A DNA stretch of 64,000 nucleotides from Ceratopteris richardii (lineage: Eukaryota; Streptophyta; Polypodiopsida; Polypodiales; Pteridaceae). The stretch spans positions 906,448-970,447 of the forward strand of contig MU260067.1 of NCBI GenBank assembly GCA_020310875.1. Direction: 5' to 3'. The position numbers and the translations under genes are program-made. The first letter of the stretch is position 1, and each line of letters opens with the position of its first letter. The notes below the pieces were generated by a model, which saw only the letters and a list, made by a program, of their open reading frames with translations, was not told the DNA's origin and did not search any database. Positions 1 to 10,954 of the stretch are shown piece after piece.

Positions 1-489
1 TTATGTAATAGAAGAAGAAGAAGATTATTCTTCCTGGCCTCAATCTATGTGTGCTCCTCCTTGTGTGTGAGAGTGTGTATGAGAGCTCTCTTCCTTATCG
101 CATTTCTCTTGACATTGTATCAAATGCAGTGGGATTGGATAGAGCTCATGGAAAAGGCCAATAGTGAAGAGTACATGAGAAGGTGTCAAAATATTTGAGA
201 CTTATCCCTTTTGGGCCACTTGTTTTTCTCAATTTTTTTTGGGAATCCATCTCGACCTCTGTTTCGAGACCACAAGGTGGACCCCACAAAAAAACTACCT
301 CAATTTGCAAAATTATAACTTCTGTTCTGTTCAGTATCACACAAATATTTGAGATCCAAGATTTCAAGCAATGCCGTGTACTGTTGATACATTGGAGCTG
401 TGTTTTTCTGAGATCAGATTGTCTCATCAAAGAGTAAGGGTGTTCAAGAAGAAGTACTTCTTTTTGCAATGTTGTAAGTTTCTCCAGAA
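1..489. other. No gene recognised; possible copia leader
   Basis: No coding similarity is seen on either strand. The stretch begins with a short GAA-rich run. Because a plus-strand copia gag remnant starts at 490, part of this may be the old LTR and leader of that element. A weak match to the initiator-tRNA primer-binding site lies near 114-126 but is too poor to call. Confidence 0.3.
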
Positions 490-1613
490 ATGGAAAATGG
501 TGATGGCATGAGTCAGATTATGAGCGATAAGTTGGACAAGAAAAACTTTCATGTTGGAGATTCAGAATGAAGAATTTCATGATGGGAAAGGTTATTGGAA
601 GTACATTGAAGGAGAGAATGAAAATGCTTCGCAGTTACCAAAGACGAATCAACTACGCACCAACTAAGAGCATATGAAGAGTGGAATCAAGGAGCATGGA
701 AGGTAATGTGTTGGTTGTCTGTTAGCATATAGGATAGCATGGGTTGGCACATATAGGATGTCAAGACTCTGAAAGAAGCTTGTAACAATTAGGTCACATT
801 ATATGAGACCAATACAAAGGCACAAAAATTGCAACTCAAGAAAAAATTGCATACAGTAGAGAAAAAGAGCATGTCCATAAGTGAGTGCGCTCTAGAAATC
901 AACAACATATGTGTGTCACATGCACCTATTGGCATCGATGTAGATGATGATGATAAGGTGGAAGTGTGCCTTTGTGGTATGGGGAACTTTTCTCATCTAG
1001 TATCCATGATGTCATGAAGAAAAGAATCTTGGTGAGGACTCAAAAACCCAAGGAAAACCTAGTTATGAGTAGGTATTCTACTCGAATGAAGAGGCAAAGG
1101 TAGAGGTTTCAGAAGTGGAAGGGGAAATAGTAACCAAGACCAAGGTCAACAACAGAATCATGCAAGAGGTAGAGGACAGCTTCAAGGCAGGGGGAGCCAA
1201 AGAGGCCATGGAAATTTCCAAAGAAATGATTCAGGTAATGACACTAAAGGATGTTGGAATTGTGGTAAACTTGATCACCTTGAACGTGATTGCAGGTTCA
1301 AGAATCTAAATAACAGAGGGCAACAAAACAACTATGCATCCACAAGTGTAGATGATTGTGAGAAGTTGTTCATGGTCCAACATCACATGATGAATACAAT
1401 GTTTGTTGATGTTTCAAAATTGAATGGTAATATCTGATAAGTTGATTCAGGTGCCTCAAATCACACGGCTGGCCATACATAATGCTTTAGTAGTTTGCAA
1501 ATATATTTTGTTCTTGGATTTTTTGAAATAGGTGATGGCACATCACATCCTATCGAGCATACAAGAAACATAGCACTATCTATGGAGGATGAGAAGGTAA
1601 AACATCTTGCCCA
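490..1613 (+). pseudogene. Ty1/copia gag-protease remnant, interrupted at its right end
   Basis: Decayed gag plus the start of pol of a copia element. The frame beginning at 490 has the usual copia gag opening (KLDKKNF) but soon meets stops. Residues from 829-1017 resemble the UBN2-type gag core. A CCHC zinc knuckle, CWNCGKLDHLERDC, is readable at 1252-1293, and the aspartic protease signature DSGASNH follows at 1444-1464. The post-protease segment GDGTSHPIEHT lies at about 1531-1563. The reading ends abruptly at 1613, where the LTR of a minus-strand copia begins. Several frameshifts and stops make it non-functional. Family assignment rests on the motif order gag, knuckle, DSGAS, which is standard for copia. 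Confidence 0.75.
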
Positions 1614-1843
1614 TGTTGGAGTTAGACGTCTGCGGAAGCACACGAACAACACAAGGAAGAAGAAGAAGCTTGGAGTACAACACACAATACTGAGTGTATT
1701 ACTAGAGAATGTACAAAGATAAGTAGCCCATTAGGAAAATAGGCGTATATACAAGCCGGGGGAAGAAAACCTCCTAGAGAGGGAAAAAAGTGCCCTGGCG
1801 GTCCTAGAGTATTCACACACATCACTACCTAAATATATCAACA
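1614..1843 (-). repeat. 3' LTR of the minus-strand copia
   Basis: 230 bp bounded by TGTTG on the left and CAACA on the right, the inverted ends expected of an LTR. It is followed internally by a pyrimidine run that reads as a polypurine tract on the minus strand. Its left edge falls inside the coding sequence of another copia, which marks an insertion point. A matching 5' LTR was not found in the window. Confidence 0.75.
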
Positions 1844-1855
1844 AATCCCCCCCTT
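1844..1855 (-). other. Polypurine tract
   Basis: The plus strand reads AATCCCCCCCTT directly inside the LTR, so the minus strand carries AAGGGGGGGATT. A G-rich purine run next to the 3' LTR is the plus-strand priming site in LTR retrotransposons. Confidence 0.7.
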
Positions 1856-1878
1856 GGAGTGATGTGGTGAACAAGTAG

Positions 1879-2390
1879 CTAGCACTCATGTATAAGGAAG
1901 TGCCAAGCTATGTGGAAATCACTCCACAAAAGGAAGTAAGCCCAAAGCTTTGCGGAAAGCTTCAAACTTCTCCCTGGGTAGAGCCTTCGTGAAAAGGTCT
2001 TCAATGTTCTCCTGCATGGGCACATATGCCAAGCTATCTCCCTAGCAGAGAACCTCTCCCTGACATAATGATAATGCACCTCAATGTGCTTAGTGTGAGC
2101 ATGGAACACAGGGTTCTCACAACTACCAATGCGCTCTGACTCTTAGTGAAGATGGTGGTGGCAGAAGACTGACGAACACCCAAATCAGCCATAAGGCATC
2201 TGAGCCACACACACTCAACAATAGCTATGGAAGCTTCCCTATACTCAGCCTCACAACTGGAAGTGGCCATAGTGGGCTGCTTCTTGCTCAACCAAGATAT
2301 ACATGAGCTACCAAGCATGAAGCAAAAGCCACCAGTAGACACAAGAGAGTCATAGCAACCAGCCCAATCAGAGTCAAAAAAAGCATGCAA
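1879..2390 (-). pseudogene. copia RNase H domain fragment
   Basis: The frame at 2034-2390 contains DSDWAGC, a GGFCF segment, SWLSKKQPT and SSCEAEY, the characteristic C-terminal copia RNase H motifs. The frame then shifts; 1879-2109 carries the tail HTKHIEVHYHYVRERF. A frameshift therefore breaks the domain near 2100. It lies immediately upstream, in minus sense, of the PPT and LTR, as expected for the end of pol. Confidence 0.8.
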
Positions 2391-2626
2391 ATCTGGCGGT
2401 AGTTATCTCCCTTTGGAATAAAACAACCCAAGTAGCCGAGTACCACTCAAGTAGTGAAAGATATGCTTAAATGCCTACCAATGCTTGACTCATGGGCAAT
2501 GCATAAACCTGCTCATCTATGAGACAGCAAACTGAATATCTGGCCGAGTAATGCATAAGTAAATCAAGCATCCAACAGCCTGCTGATAGAGAACAACATC
2601 AAATGCATCTCCAGCATCATGAAGAC

Positions 2627-3412
2627 TCAATCGTAAACCTGTCTCCATAGGAGTGGCAATAGGCTTACAGTCTTCAAGGCCAAACACTGCAATAATGTGT
2701 CAATATATTTCATTTGACACAAAGCCATTCCACCATCAACGTGCATAAATTGAATGCCTAAATATTGATGCAAATGCCCCAAATCAGACATCTCAAATGA
2801 GGCATGCAAATCAGCCTTAAAATTAGTGATATGCTTCTCAATTGGACCAGTGAGCAGCATCTCATCAACATAGACAACAATGATCAGAAGCACATCATTA
2901 GCACGCTTACCATATAAGGTGCTTTTAGTTGGACTGTTCTCAAAACCATGTGTAATCAGATAGGCATGTATCTTCTCATACCAAGCACGTGGTGCTTGCT
3001 TTAAACCATATAATGCCTTCTTTAACCGGCACACCTAGTTTTCATGCCCTTTCTGCACAAAGCCACGGGGTTGAAAAACATACACTTCTTCATGCAAGTC
3101 ACCATTCATAAATGTTGTTTAAATGTCCAAATGATGTACATTCCAACCATGATGGGCTGCAAGGGCACAAATGCTTTGAACAGTAGTCATATGGCATGTA
3201 GGTGCAAAGGTTTCATCAAAATCAATGCCTCTTTCTTGCGCATAACCCTTTGCAACAAGCCTAGCCTTATACCTGTCAACTGTACCATTAGGTTTATGCT
3301 TTAGCTTGTATACCCATTTAGTGCCTATGGCCTTCTTGCCAGGAGGCAAGTCACATAAAGACCAAGTACCATGCTTCATTATTGCATCATATTCAGATTG
3401 CATAGCAGCCAT
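2627..3412 (-). pseudogene. copia reverse transcriptase, altered YVDD box
   Basis: The N-terminal RT block is at 3119-3412 (GTKWVYKLKHKPNGTVDRYK, then ARLVAKGYAQ) and the core at 2627-3034 (KKALYGLKQAPRAWYE, then VYVDEMLLTG and SDLGHLHQYLG). The catalytic box reads YVDE rather than YVDD: the second aspartate codon is GAG at 2861-2863. A stop separates the two blocks near 3035. The alteration plus stops make the enzyme inactive by inference. Family identity is secure from motif order. Confidence 0.85.
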
Positions 3413-3867
3413 CTAAATTTCTGAATTTTGTGCTTCATCAAACGAAATAGACTCATTCTCATCACAGAGACTAGATGCAGCCATAGCATAGCAATTTGAT
3501 GCAAAAGACGCACTATAAGAGCCTAATTGAGTACGATATGACAGAGGTGCATCTAATTTGTTGTCACGCAAGGTCTACACCAACCATTTTGGCATAGTTC
3601 TTGCTTGCTCAAATCAGCTCTCTCATCAATAAGTGCATCATGTACATCTGCATCACAAATGGAATGATCTGCATCATCACATGAAACCTGCAAAGGCTAA
3701 GAATTTGCCTCATTAGGACGAGCACTAGACTATCCACCTATAAAAATAGGCAGCAAAGTCTCATACATGTCTTTGGAGCTGACAGATGTCTCCTTAGTAC
3801 ATGAAAGCAATGGCTGAATAGCATCTTCCACAAAAACAACATCATGGCTAACTAGAATGCATTTAGT

Positions 3868-4503
3868 CTATGGATGATATAGATAATAGCCTTTACTTTC
3901 AGAACTATACCCAACAAAAATACATTTTACTACTTTATCATGCAATTTTCTACGATGTTTTTCAGGCACTAATGCATATGCCAAACAACCAAAAATATGC
4001 AGATGAGCAACAGATGGCTTGCAGTCATGCCAAGCCTCACATGGAGTGATAGATTGCAGCACTTTAGTGGGACACTTGATCAGTACATATGTTGCACACA
4101 TGATAGCCTCAAGCCAAAAACTATGTGGTAAAGCCTGACTCTTGACCATACACCTCGCCATATCCATGAGTGACCTGTTCTTTCATTCAGAAACTCCATT
4201 CTGTTGAGGTGTTTACGGCACTATACACTAGTGTTTTATCCCACGTTCAGCCAGAAATGTATTAAAATCAGAAGACATATACTTTCCCCCTTGATCAAAA
4301 TGGAGGATGACCATTTTACATGCTGACAGATTTTCAGCCAAAAGAAAAAACTGTTTGAAGCACATAAACACTTCACACTTTGCCTTCAATGGATATACCC
4401 ATGCATGCTTGGAAAAATCATCAATGAAAGTCACGAAGTAAAGATAATTCCCAAAAGAAGATGTCTTCATAGGACCACAGACATCACTATGTAGAAGCTG
4501 CAA
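3868..4503 (-). pseudogene. copia integrase fragment
   Basis: The core starts at 4503 with LHSDVCGPM (first catalytic Asp) and continues to HFDQGGKY (second Asp). The NGVSE region, carrying the usual catalytic Glu, lies between 4228 and 4167 and holds an in-frame stop. The downstream block 3868-4167 includes HLHIFGCLAYA and FVGYSSESKGY, typical of the copia integrase C-terminal part. At least two stops break the frame. The stretch 3413-3867 is the decayed integrase-RT linker. Confidence 0.8.
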
Positions 4504-5106
4504 CTTTTGAGTAGCCCGAATTGAACCATCTTTTGGAAAGGACTAACACCATTTTGCCCAAAATATAGCCTTCACAAACATGTTTTCCAGATGCCTCAAG
4601 TTTGGGCAAAGAGGACACCATTTCAGATTTCTACAGGCATAGCAAACTAGCAAAATTCAGATGACCAAAGCATGCATGCAAAAGCTTTGCATCTGACATA
4701 GTCTAAAATCATTTACTGCACATGCCAAATCATTTGAAAATCTTTCATAGTCTATGAGCTTATATAGCCCACGACATAAAATGCGAGAAGCAATAATCAC
4801 ATCACCATTTGACAGATCATGAACTGTACACCTGTCATAAACAAATTTCACAACCAAGCCAATCTTGGCTAATGCAGAAACTGATAACAGGTTCTTCTTG
4901 GTCCCTGGCACAACTAAAGCATCTGAGAAAGTGAAAGAACTACCATCAGCAGTAGTCAAAATGATCTTACCAACTCCCATAACAATATAAGAAGAGTTGT
5001 TGGCGCATGTAACAGTATTACCTATAGGGGCATGCTCCAGAGAAGAGAAGAAACTGCAGTGCGAGGTAATATGTTTGGTCGCCCCACTGTCAAAATACCA
5101 AACACC
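4504..5106 (-). pseudogene. copia protease and gag-pre-integrase region
   Basis: The protease signature WYFDSGATKHIT reads right to left from about 5100; DSGAT occupies 5077-5091. The same frame continues through MGVGKIILTTADGS to about 4657. One frameshift later, FGHLNFASL and the Cys-containing gag-pre-integrase segment can be read between 4690 and 4500. To the right, a Ser/His-rich gag tail ends in a stop at 5107-5109. Confidence 0.75.
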
Positions 5107-5240
5107 TCAGTCTAGTGCAGGCATGCACTGCTCATGAGAATGTTGGGAGAGATGGATGGATGCTCCAAGAGATTGAGTAGGTACTGCTAAACCTTCTTTG
5201 TACCAGCCCCCTAATGCTTCAGACTTTATAACTAGACCTC

Positions 5241-6031
5241 CTTAGCTTTCCAATGCATAAAATGGCCTATGTACTTTGGAAGTGATGTGTGTAATGATTG
5301 AATCAAAACAGATAGATTTGAAACTCAAAAACTCATGAAAACCTTCTATTTATGTCTTGACACCAGCTGGATCTTTTGCTCAATATGACCAGCACAATAG
5401 GATTTGGAAAAATTCCTTCTAGGGGTATTTAATTAGCTTAGCAAGCTAACTATTCCAAGTGGAATGATGTAAAAAAATAAACTATGCTAAGAGAAATCAA
5501 TTTAGCAAGTAAAGTTATACCCCCGATTTTTTAGGACTGTAGTAGACATTGAACATGGATCACCTCGACGCAAATTTCTCTGAAATGGCTGAATAGAATC
5601 TCCTTAAATTTATGCACTTCACAAGTTGACAGACTTTCAAGGAGTATAACAGAGAACTCAGAAATGACTAATGAGAATATATGTATTAATCAACACTTGT
5701 ATACAAATCCATTGGCATGAATGTCATTGCCTAATGGTGTAGATAGGTGTGGGATAGAGTGTAGGCCTCACACACACTGAGTATGAGTAATGAGAAGCTT
5801 GGGAGTGATGAGTTCTACCCACGACATTTCCATGACCATTTTTATAGAGAATGAGTAAGAATTTGAATTCAAATTCAAACTTTTGGCTCCCTATGTTCAA
5901 GCTCCTATATCCTAGGAGATATTCCTTCAATCAAAGAGCTAAATTTTTCCACGAATCCTTTTGGTAGGTGTTTACAAAGATTCCAAGTCAATTTGACTTT
6001 TACAAAGAGATAAAGTGGTAATAAATCACTA
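5241..6031. other. No gene recognised
   Basis: AT-rich sequence with no recognised domain on either strand. It may contain the missing 5' LTR and gag of the minus-strand copia in a form too decayed to see. An open frame at 5724-5930 has no family features. Confidence 0.4.
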
Positions 6032-6822
6032 TCATGTTTCTTGAAACAATAAAACACTTCATGTTTATGCTACCCAGTCCATCTACTACAATCATCAATA
6101 TTATGAAAGATGCATCATACCTTGACCTTGAGATTGATGATTCTTTTATTCATCCCCAAATATTCATGTGGGCCAACTCTGAAATATCTCCATGTATGTA
6201 CCCTTATTGGTGAAAGGGTTGCATGTGACACTTCCCAAATTTTCATGCACTACATATGTAAATCATGTGTTCATTTCTAATGTTTGGTATGACAATTATA
6301 CTTTTATCTCTGCTAATATGTTTTGAAGTCCTTTTGCCAATGTGATCTAACCTTTTGCGCTAGACATTGTACTCTCATAGAATTTGTGTACCATAGTTGA
6401 ATAATGATATGTTCCTTGTGTCTTGGAGTTCAAAGGTGAATAGTATACCTATCTCTTCTTCTTTGGATTTTTTTTGAAACCTTGGTATGGATCTTACACC
6501 TAATCTCATTACTCTGTAAACCTCACTTGCAATCATTTTTGTTTTGTGAGCATAGATGTTTTGGTACAGTCAGAAGATATGTCTCTTCTAGAGCATCAAG
6601 TTTATCTATCAAAGCAAATAGCTCATGACCATTGCATTCATATTCACTAACCAATTTCAGATTCATTACCAAGAATCCAATATGTATAATAGCTCATACA
6701 CTAGGTTGAAAGGACTTAGATCATAACATGGTCTTGTAAGAAACACAATAATCCCATACTATATGGTGCAATTGCTTACCCTAATACGAGCATTGAAAAT
6801 TAAAAAAAAATTATCAGAATGG
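6032..6822 (-). mobile_element. Duplicated minus-strand copia segment, left copy
   Basis: Near-duplicate of 11801-12582 in the same orientation. Near 6110-6220 the minus strand reads through MNKESSISRSRYDASFI and a following DDCSRWT, the N-terminal half of a copia integrase core. The part to the right (6300-6822) is pre-integrase sequence with many stops. Both copies stop matching at the same motif, TTATCAGAATGG, after which different sequences follow. Confidence 0.65.
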
Positions 6823-7343
6823 GAAGTGATCTTCTAAGTCATAAGGCAAGTTGATTTCTTACAATCATGTTCAAAACAAGATATGTTTTCATCAAATATA
6901 CTACATCATGGCTTACAAAAAGTCCTTTACTGCTATGATTGTATAGCCTATAACCCTTTTAGTTTAGGTCATAGCCTATGAATACACATTTTTCTACCTT
7001 GGGAACAAGCTTCCATTTGGTTTGTGAGGGTATGTGTGCATATGCAATGCATCCAAATATCTTGCATTGATTCAAGCTTGGTCTTCTTCCGTTCTAATTT
7101 TCATGAGGTGATAATACTTCCAAGTATTTTCACTGTAATCTATTGATGAGATATATGTTTGTGGATAGTACCTCTTCCCATAGATAATTTGATAGCCTCC
7201 TCTCATTGAGTACTACTAAACTAATTGCTTCCATAATGTTCTATTCTTTATTTCTTCTATACCATTTTACTCTAGTATATATCTAGTTGTAATCTCCTTT
7301 GATCCCTCTTACTTGAAACAAAGATTCAAACTCATGGGAGAAG
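6823..7343 (-). pseudogene. copia integrase C-terminal half, left flank of nested insertion
   Basis: From 7343 leftward the minus strand reads HEFESLFQVRGIKGDYN, then NIMEAISLVVLNERRL and LSNYLWEEVLSTNIYLINR, then FGCIAYAHIPSQTKW and VEKCVFIGYDLN. This is the second half of a copia integrase. Its first half lies across the nested element, at 11735-12000. Removing the insertion restores the frame. Confidence 0.8.
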
Positions 7344-8144
7344 TATTGAAAATCAAGTCTCAATCATGCAAAAAGGCTCAACCACGAGTTTTGCAAGCAG
7401 ACCAATCAAAAAGGAGGACCTAAAGTCATGGAATAAAGTTAGAAGCTTCACCAAACTCAATCAAATTCAAATCTCATCAAATTAGCCACCAAATAGTGCA
7501 CCTAAACTCATTGGTGGGTGGTTAGCTAGATAGTAGGAAAAGTAAAAGTCTATATAAGCATCACCCCACCCTTGTTTCTTGAGTTGTATGCATTCCATGA
7601 GTTTCCCACTTAGTTTAGTGAAGTCATAAACTCCAGCAAGCAGCCCCCTTGCTTGCTTACCTCATTTTCTCATGATTTTTCTCCTCTCTATCTAGAGGTG
7701 TAGTTTGGCTTTTCCAAATCTGATTGTATTAGATTGCAGAGCATTTTTTGCTCTCTCATTATACTTATTTTCATTGATTTCAAGATTCATTTGGTCTCTC
7801 ATATTGTGCCCTGAAGTTTTCCAAAGTTTCAAGTTATTTGGCTGAGTGAGTTGTGAGAAATTGCCAACTTTGTGAAGGTATATGTCTGCACGTAGGCAGA
7901 GAGTGTTGCAAACAGGTAGCCTATTTTGCAAAGGGTGGTTCTCCCAGCTAGAATATCCATTTGGGATGATTTAAAGCGTGTTGGGTATCTCTTACAATCT
8001 TTTACAAGCCTAAAAAATTTCATTTTAAGTCTCTATAGTGGTGCAGAGAAAAATTCAGAAGAGTGAGCATATATCATTGCTTGTGGACCTAGTGGAGGGC
8101 AGCCATCTTCCATTTTTGCATCGGGATGTTAGAATCATCCCCTA
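7344..8144 (+). repeat. 5' LTR
   Basis: 801 bp matching 10955-11734. The ends read TA...TA where the 3' LTR has the canonical TG...CA; both differences fit C-to-T decay. The start is set by alignment of TATTGAAAATC with TGTTGAAAATC in the 3' LTR. The end is set by CCCCTA against CCCCCA, four bases before the PBS. Confidence 0.85.
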
Positions 8145-8148
8145 TCAG

Positions 8149-8160
8149 TGGTATCAGAGC
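8149..8160 (+). other. Primer-binding site, initiator tRNA-Met type
   Basis: TGGTATCAGAGC, complementary to the 3' end of plant initiator tRNA-Met, lies four bases after the 5' LTR. This is the usual minus-strand primer site of plant copia elements. Confidence 0.85.
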
Positions 8161-8399
8161 CATTTTGGAGGCTTGCAGACATCACTGGCATCATATTGAA
8201 GACTTGAAGGGATCAAGACAATTCGTGGAAGCACAAGGAGGACTCCTCAAAGCAAGAAGACATCAAAAGGGGGCTACGTCGATCGAGATCTCAACTAGTC
8301 GAGGATTAGCAAAGGAGAAGCTATAAAAAGTTAATATCCACACTTTCTAAAGCATAAAACAACTTGAGGAGAAGCTAGAGGAGCACCTTAGAGCTTAGT

Positions 8400-9250
8400 A
8401 TGAATGAGTATAATGCACAAATAGAGAACTTAGAGAAAGGCAATTATCAACCATGGAAATTTAGAGTTAGCAACTACCTTATGGGCAAAGGATTATGGGG
8501 GTTAGTGAGCGGCATGGAGCCAATGCCTCATGTACATGATCCACCACTTCAAGGGCAGGTTAAGGCACTTAATGAATGGATAGAAAGGGATAGGAGAGTC
8601 ATATTCATTCTATCTCAACACACAAGGAATAGCATGATAGGGCATATACAAGACTTGGACACATCCAAGAAGGTTTGGGAGACCTTGGAGAGATTGTACT
8701 CTTCATCAACCAAGGCAAGGAAGATTCCGCTCAAGAATGAGCAGAATAATCTTAGGAAATCACAAAGTACTAACATAAATGAGTACATTTTGAAGGTTAA
8801 GGATTTTGCAATTGCTTTAGGCTCAATTGGGAGCCCAATCGAAGGCGATCATCTTGTTGCACACACTCTCAATGGCTTGAGAGAGGATGAAAGGTGGAAA
8901 GCATTCACCACATCAGTTTATGTGAGGGATTCCCTACCAGAATTTAATCAATCACTCACATTGATGGTGACCGAGGAGATGAACCAAGGAGGTTCACAAT
9001 CAAAGGGCAGCCAAGCCCAAGTTTTCTATGCAAGTAGAGGCAAAGGCAAAAGAGGTGGACAAAACTCCAAAGGCAGAGGGAGATGAAGGTCAAGGTCAAG
9101 CTCAAGCAACCAAGAAGGATCCAACCAAAGCTATGGATCAAGAGGAAGAGGAAGGAGTAGACGAAGAGGGGGAAGATCACATGGAAGAGAAGCATCCAAT
9201 GGAGAATGATACAATTGTGGAAAACCAGGCCATTATGCAAGAGATTGTTG
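8400..9250 (+). pseudogene. copia gag
   Basis: An intact 228-codon frame at 8400-9086 starts MNEYNAQIENLEKGNYQPWK. It contains the UBN2-type gag core: WEWI-like region, VWETLERLYSS at about residues 90-101, and NEYILKVKDFAIALGSIG. A frameshift near 9086 separates it from its zinc knuckle. The knuckle reads YNCGKPGHYARDC from 9210, but the codon of its first Cys (9207-9209) is TGA. The gag is thus truncated before nucleic-acid binding can occur. The ATG at 8400 fits the usual copia leader of about 250 nt after the PBS. Confidence 0.8.
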
Positions 9251-9380
9251 GTCCAAAGAAGGAGGCAATCAAGGATACAAAAGGAACCAAGGTGATTATG
9301 CTAGTACTTCAACAAATTCTGAAAATGAGAACTTGCTTATGATGTATGGTTCAAGTGAAAGAGTCAATTCAGATTTTACA

Positions 9381-10947
9381 TGGTACTTTGATAGTGGTAT
9401 TGTAGCAACCATATGACTTGAAATAAAGATGTTTTCTTTAATTTACATTCATCCATCACTCAAGGACATGTAGAGACAGGGGATGACACTGAGCACAAGA
9501 TTACACATATGGGAGATGTTGCATTGAATGGATCTCAAAGCTCCAAGGTGTTGAAGGATGTGTTGCATGTGCCAACCATCACAAAGAACTTGGTTTTGGT
9601 AAGTCAAATGGTTGAAAGAGGTTATGAGGTGAGGTTCAATGAGCAAGGATGTTTAATTGAAGACCCCATGTAGGAATACAAGCTCAAAGAAAAAGGAAAG
9701 AAGCAAGGAAGACTCTTCACCATGGAGGTAAAGCCATCAACCCCTCACACTGTCTACTTGTCAATTGGAAATAAACAGATTGCAGAAATCAACTTATGGC
9801 ATAAAAGAATTGGGCACATAAACTTAGAAAGGATGAAGGACATGCAAAGGAAGGGCTTGGTGAGTGGTCTACCTGATCTTACATCTCACAATATGCAACA
9901 TTTGTGCCATGCTTGTAGTAAAATGTGGATACAATCACAGTCATGCAGACCCATCACTCTTTGTGAAGAAGGTAGCAAAATTGTTTTCATTTGTATATAT
10001 GTTGATGATTTGATCATTACAGGGGATGATGAAGCCAACATCAAGGACATAAAGAGGAAGCTTGGATGTGAATTTAAAATCTCAGATTTAGGGATTTTAA
10101 GGTACTTCCTTGGGATTGAAGTACTATATAAAGAGGAAGGTATATACTTGATGCAAAGGAAATAAATTCTTGATCTTTTGAAGAAGTTTGGCTTCTGTGA
10201 TTGCAAGCCCATTTCAAATCCATTAGAAGTAAATGCTAAACTAAGTGCTCATGAAGGTGAAGAAGTGAAGGATGTGACCATGTATAGGTCAATAATTGGT
10301 TCTCTCTTGTATGCTACTATGACAAGACCTGATATTGCACATGTAATTGGAGTGTTATCTCAATTTTTGCAAGCACTAAGAGTACCTCATCTTGTTGCAT
10401 CCAAAAGAGTACGTAGGTACCTCAAAGGATCAGTGAATGATGGTCTATATTATCCATTTGATGATGGATTAAATGTACAAGTTTATTGTTATGTGGATTG
10501 GGCAGGTTCCAAAGATGACAGGAGGAGCACTAGTGGATATGTTATCATGCTGAAGAAGACCATCTCATGGATGTCAAAGAAAAAACCAACCGTGGCTATT
10601 TCATCGATCGAAGCTCAGAAAAGAGGCTTAGCACAAGTCTCATGTGAGCTTATGTTGCTCAAGAAGTTTTTGTTGATCTTGATTTGCAGGTTAAGCAAGT
10701 AACTATTTTTTGTGACAACATAAGTAGCATATGCTTGGCTCAAAATCCGTTGTTCCATGCAAGGTCGAAGCATATAGAAGTGCATTACCAGTTTATTCAA
10801 GAGAAGATCATGTCAAAGGATATCAAGGTGGAGCATGTAAATACAAAGGACCAATATCCATATATGTTTACCAAAGCATTGGATGGAGTAAAGCTACAAC
10901 ACTTCAAGGTGTGCATTGCAATGAAGGACCTAGGCATTGAGACTTGA
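9381..10947 (+). pseudogene. copia pol with integrase and N-terminal RT deleted
   Basis: The protease starts with WYFDSG (Asp codon 9390-9392) and a 2-nt insertion, after which SNHMT follows in another frame. Gag-pre-integrase (LWHKRIGHINLERMK, then HLCHAC) is at about 9797-9915. It is joined directly to the middle of RT: YNHSHADPSLFVKK, then, one frame over, IYVDDLIITGDD at about 9997-10032. RT and RNase H continue at 10178-10702 (GSLLYATMTRPDIAHVIG, VDWAGSKDDRRSTSGYV). The tail at 10684-10947 carries HARSKHIEVHYQF. The YVDD box is intact. The junction lies near 9918-9930. The final stop overlaps the PPT. Confidence 0.85.
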
Positions 10948-10954
10948 GGGGGAG
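10946..10954 (+). other. Polypurine tract
   Basis: GAGGGGGAG immediately precedes the TG of the 3' LTR and begins inside the last pol stop codon, the normal position of the plus-strand primer. Confidence 0.8.

Larger units (their letters stand above)
1614..5240 (-). mobile_element. Minus-strand Ty1/copia element, 5' end not found
   Basis: Reading right to left the order is protease, gag-pre-integrase, integrase, reverse transcriptase, RNase H, PPT, LTR, the copia order. Only the 3' LTR (1614-1843) is visible. No second copy of it appears to the right, and no gag core is recognised beyond about 5240, so the element is 5'-truncated or rearranged there. It was inserted into the plus-strand copia remnant at 490-1613. 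All pol domains carry stops or frameshifts. Confidence 0.8.

Noticed and set aside
114-126. Primer-binding site near the left edge
   Set aside because: Only about 8 of 12 bases match the initiator tRNA site and no LTR end is recognisable.
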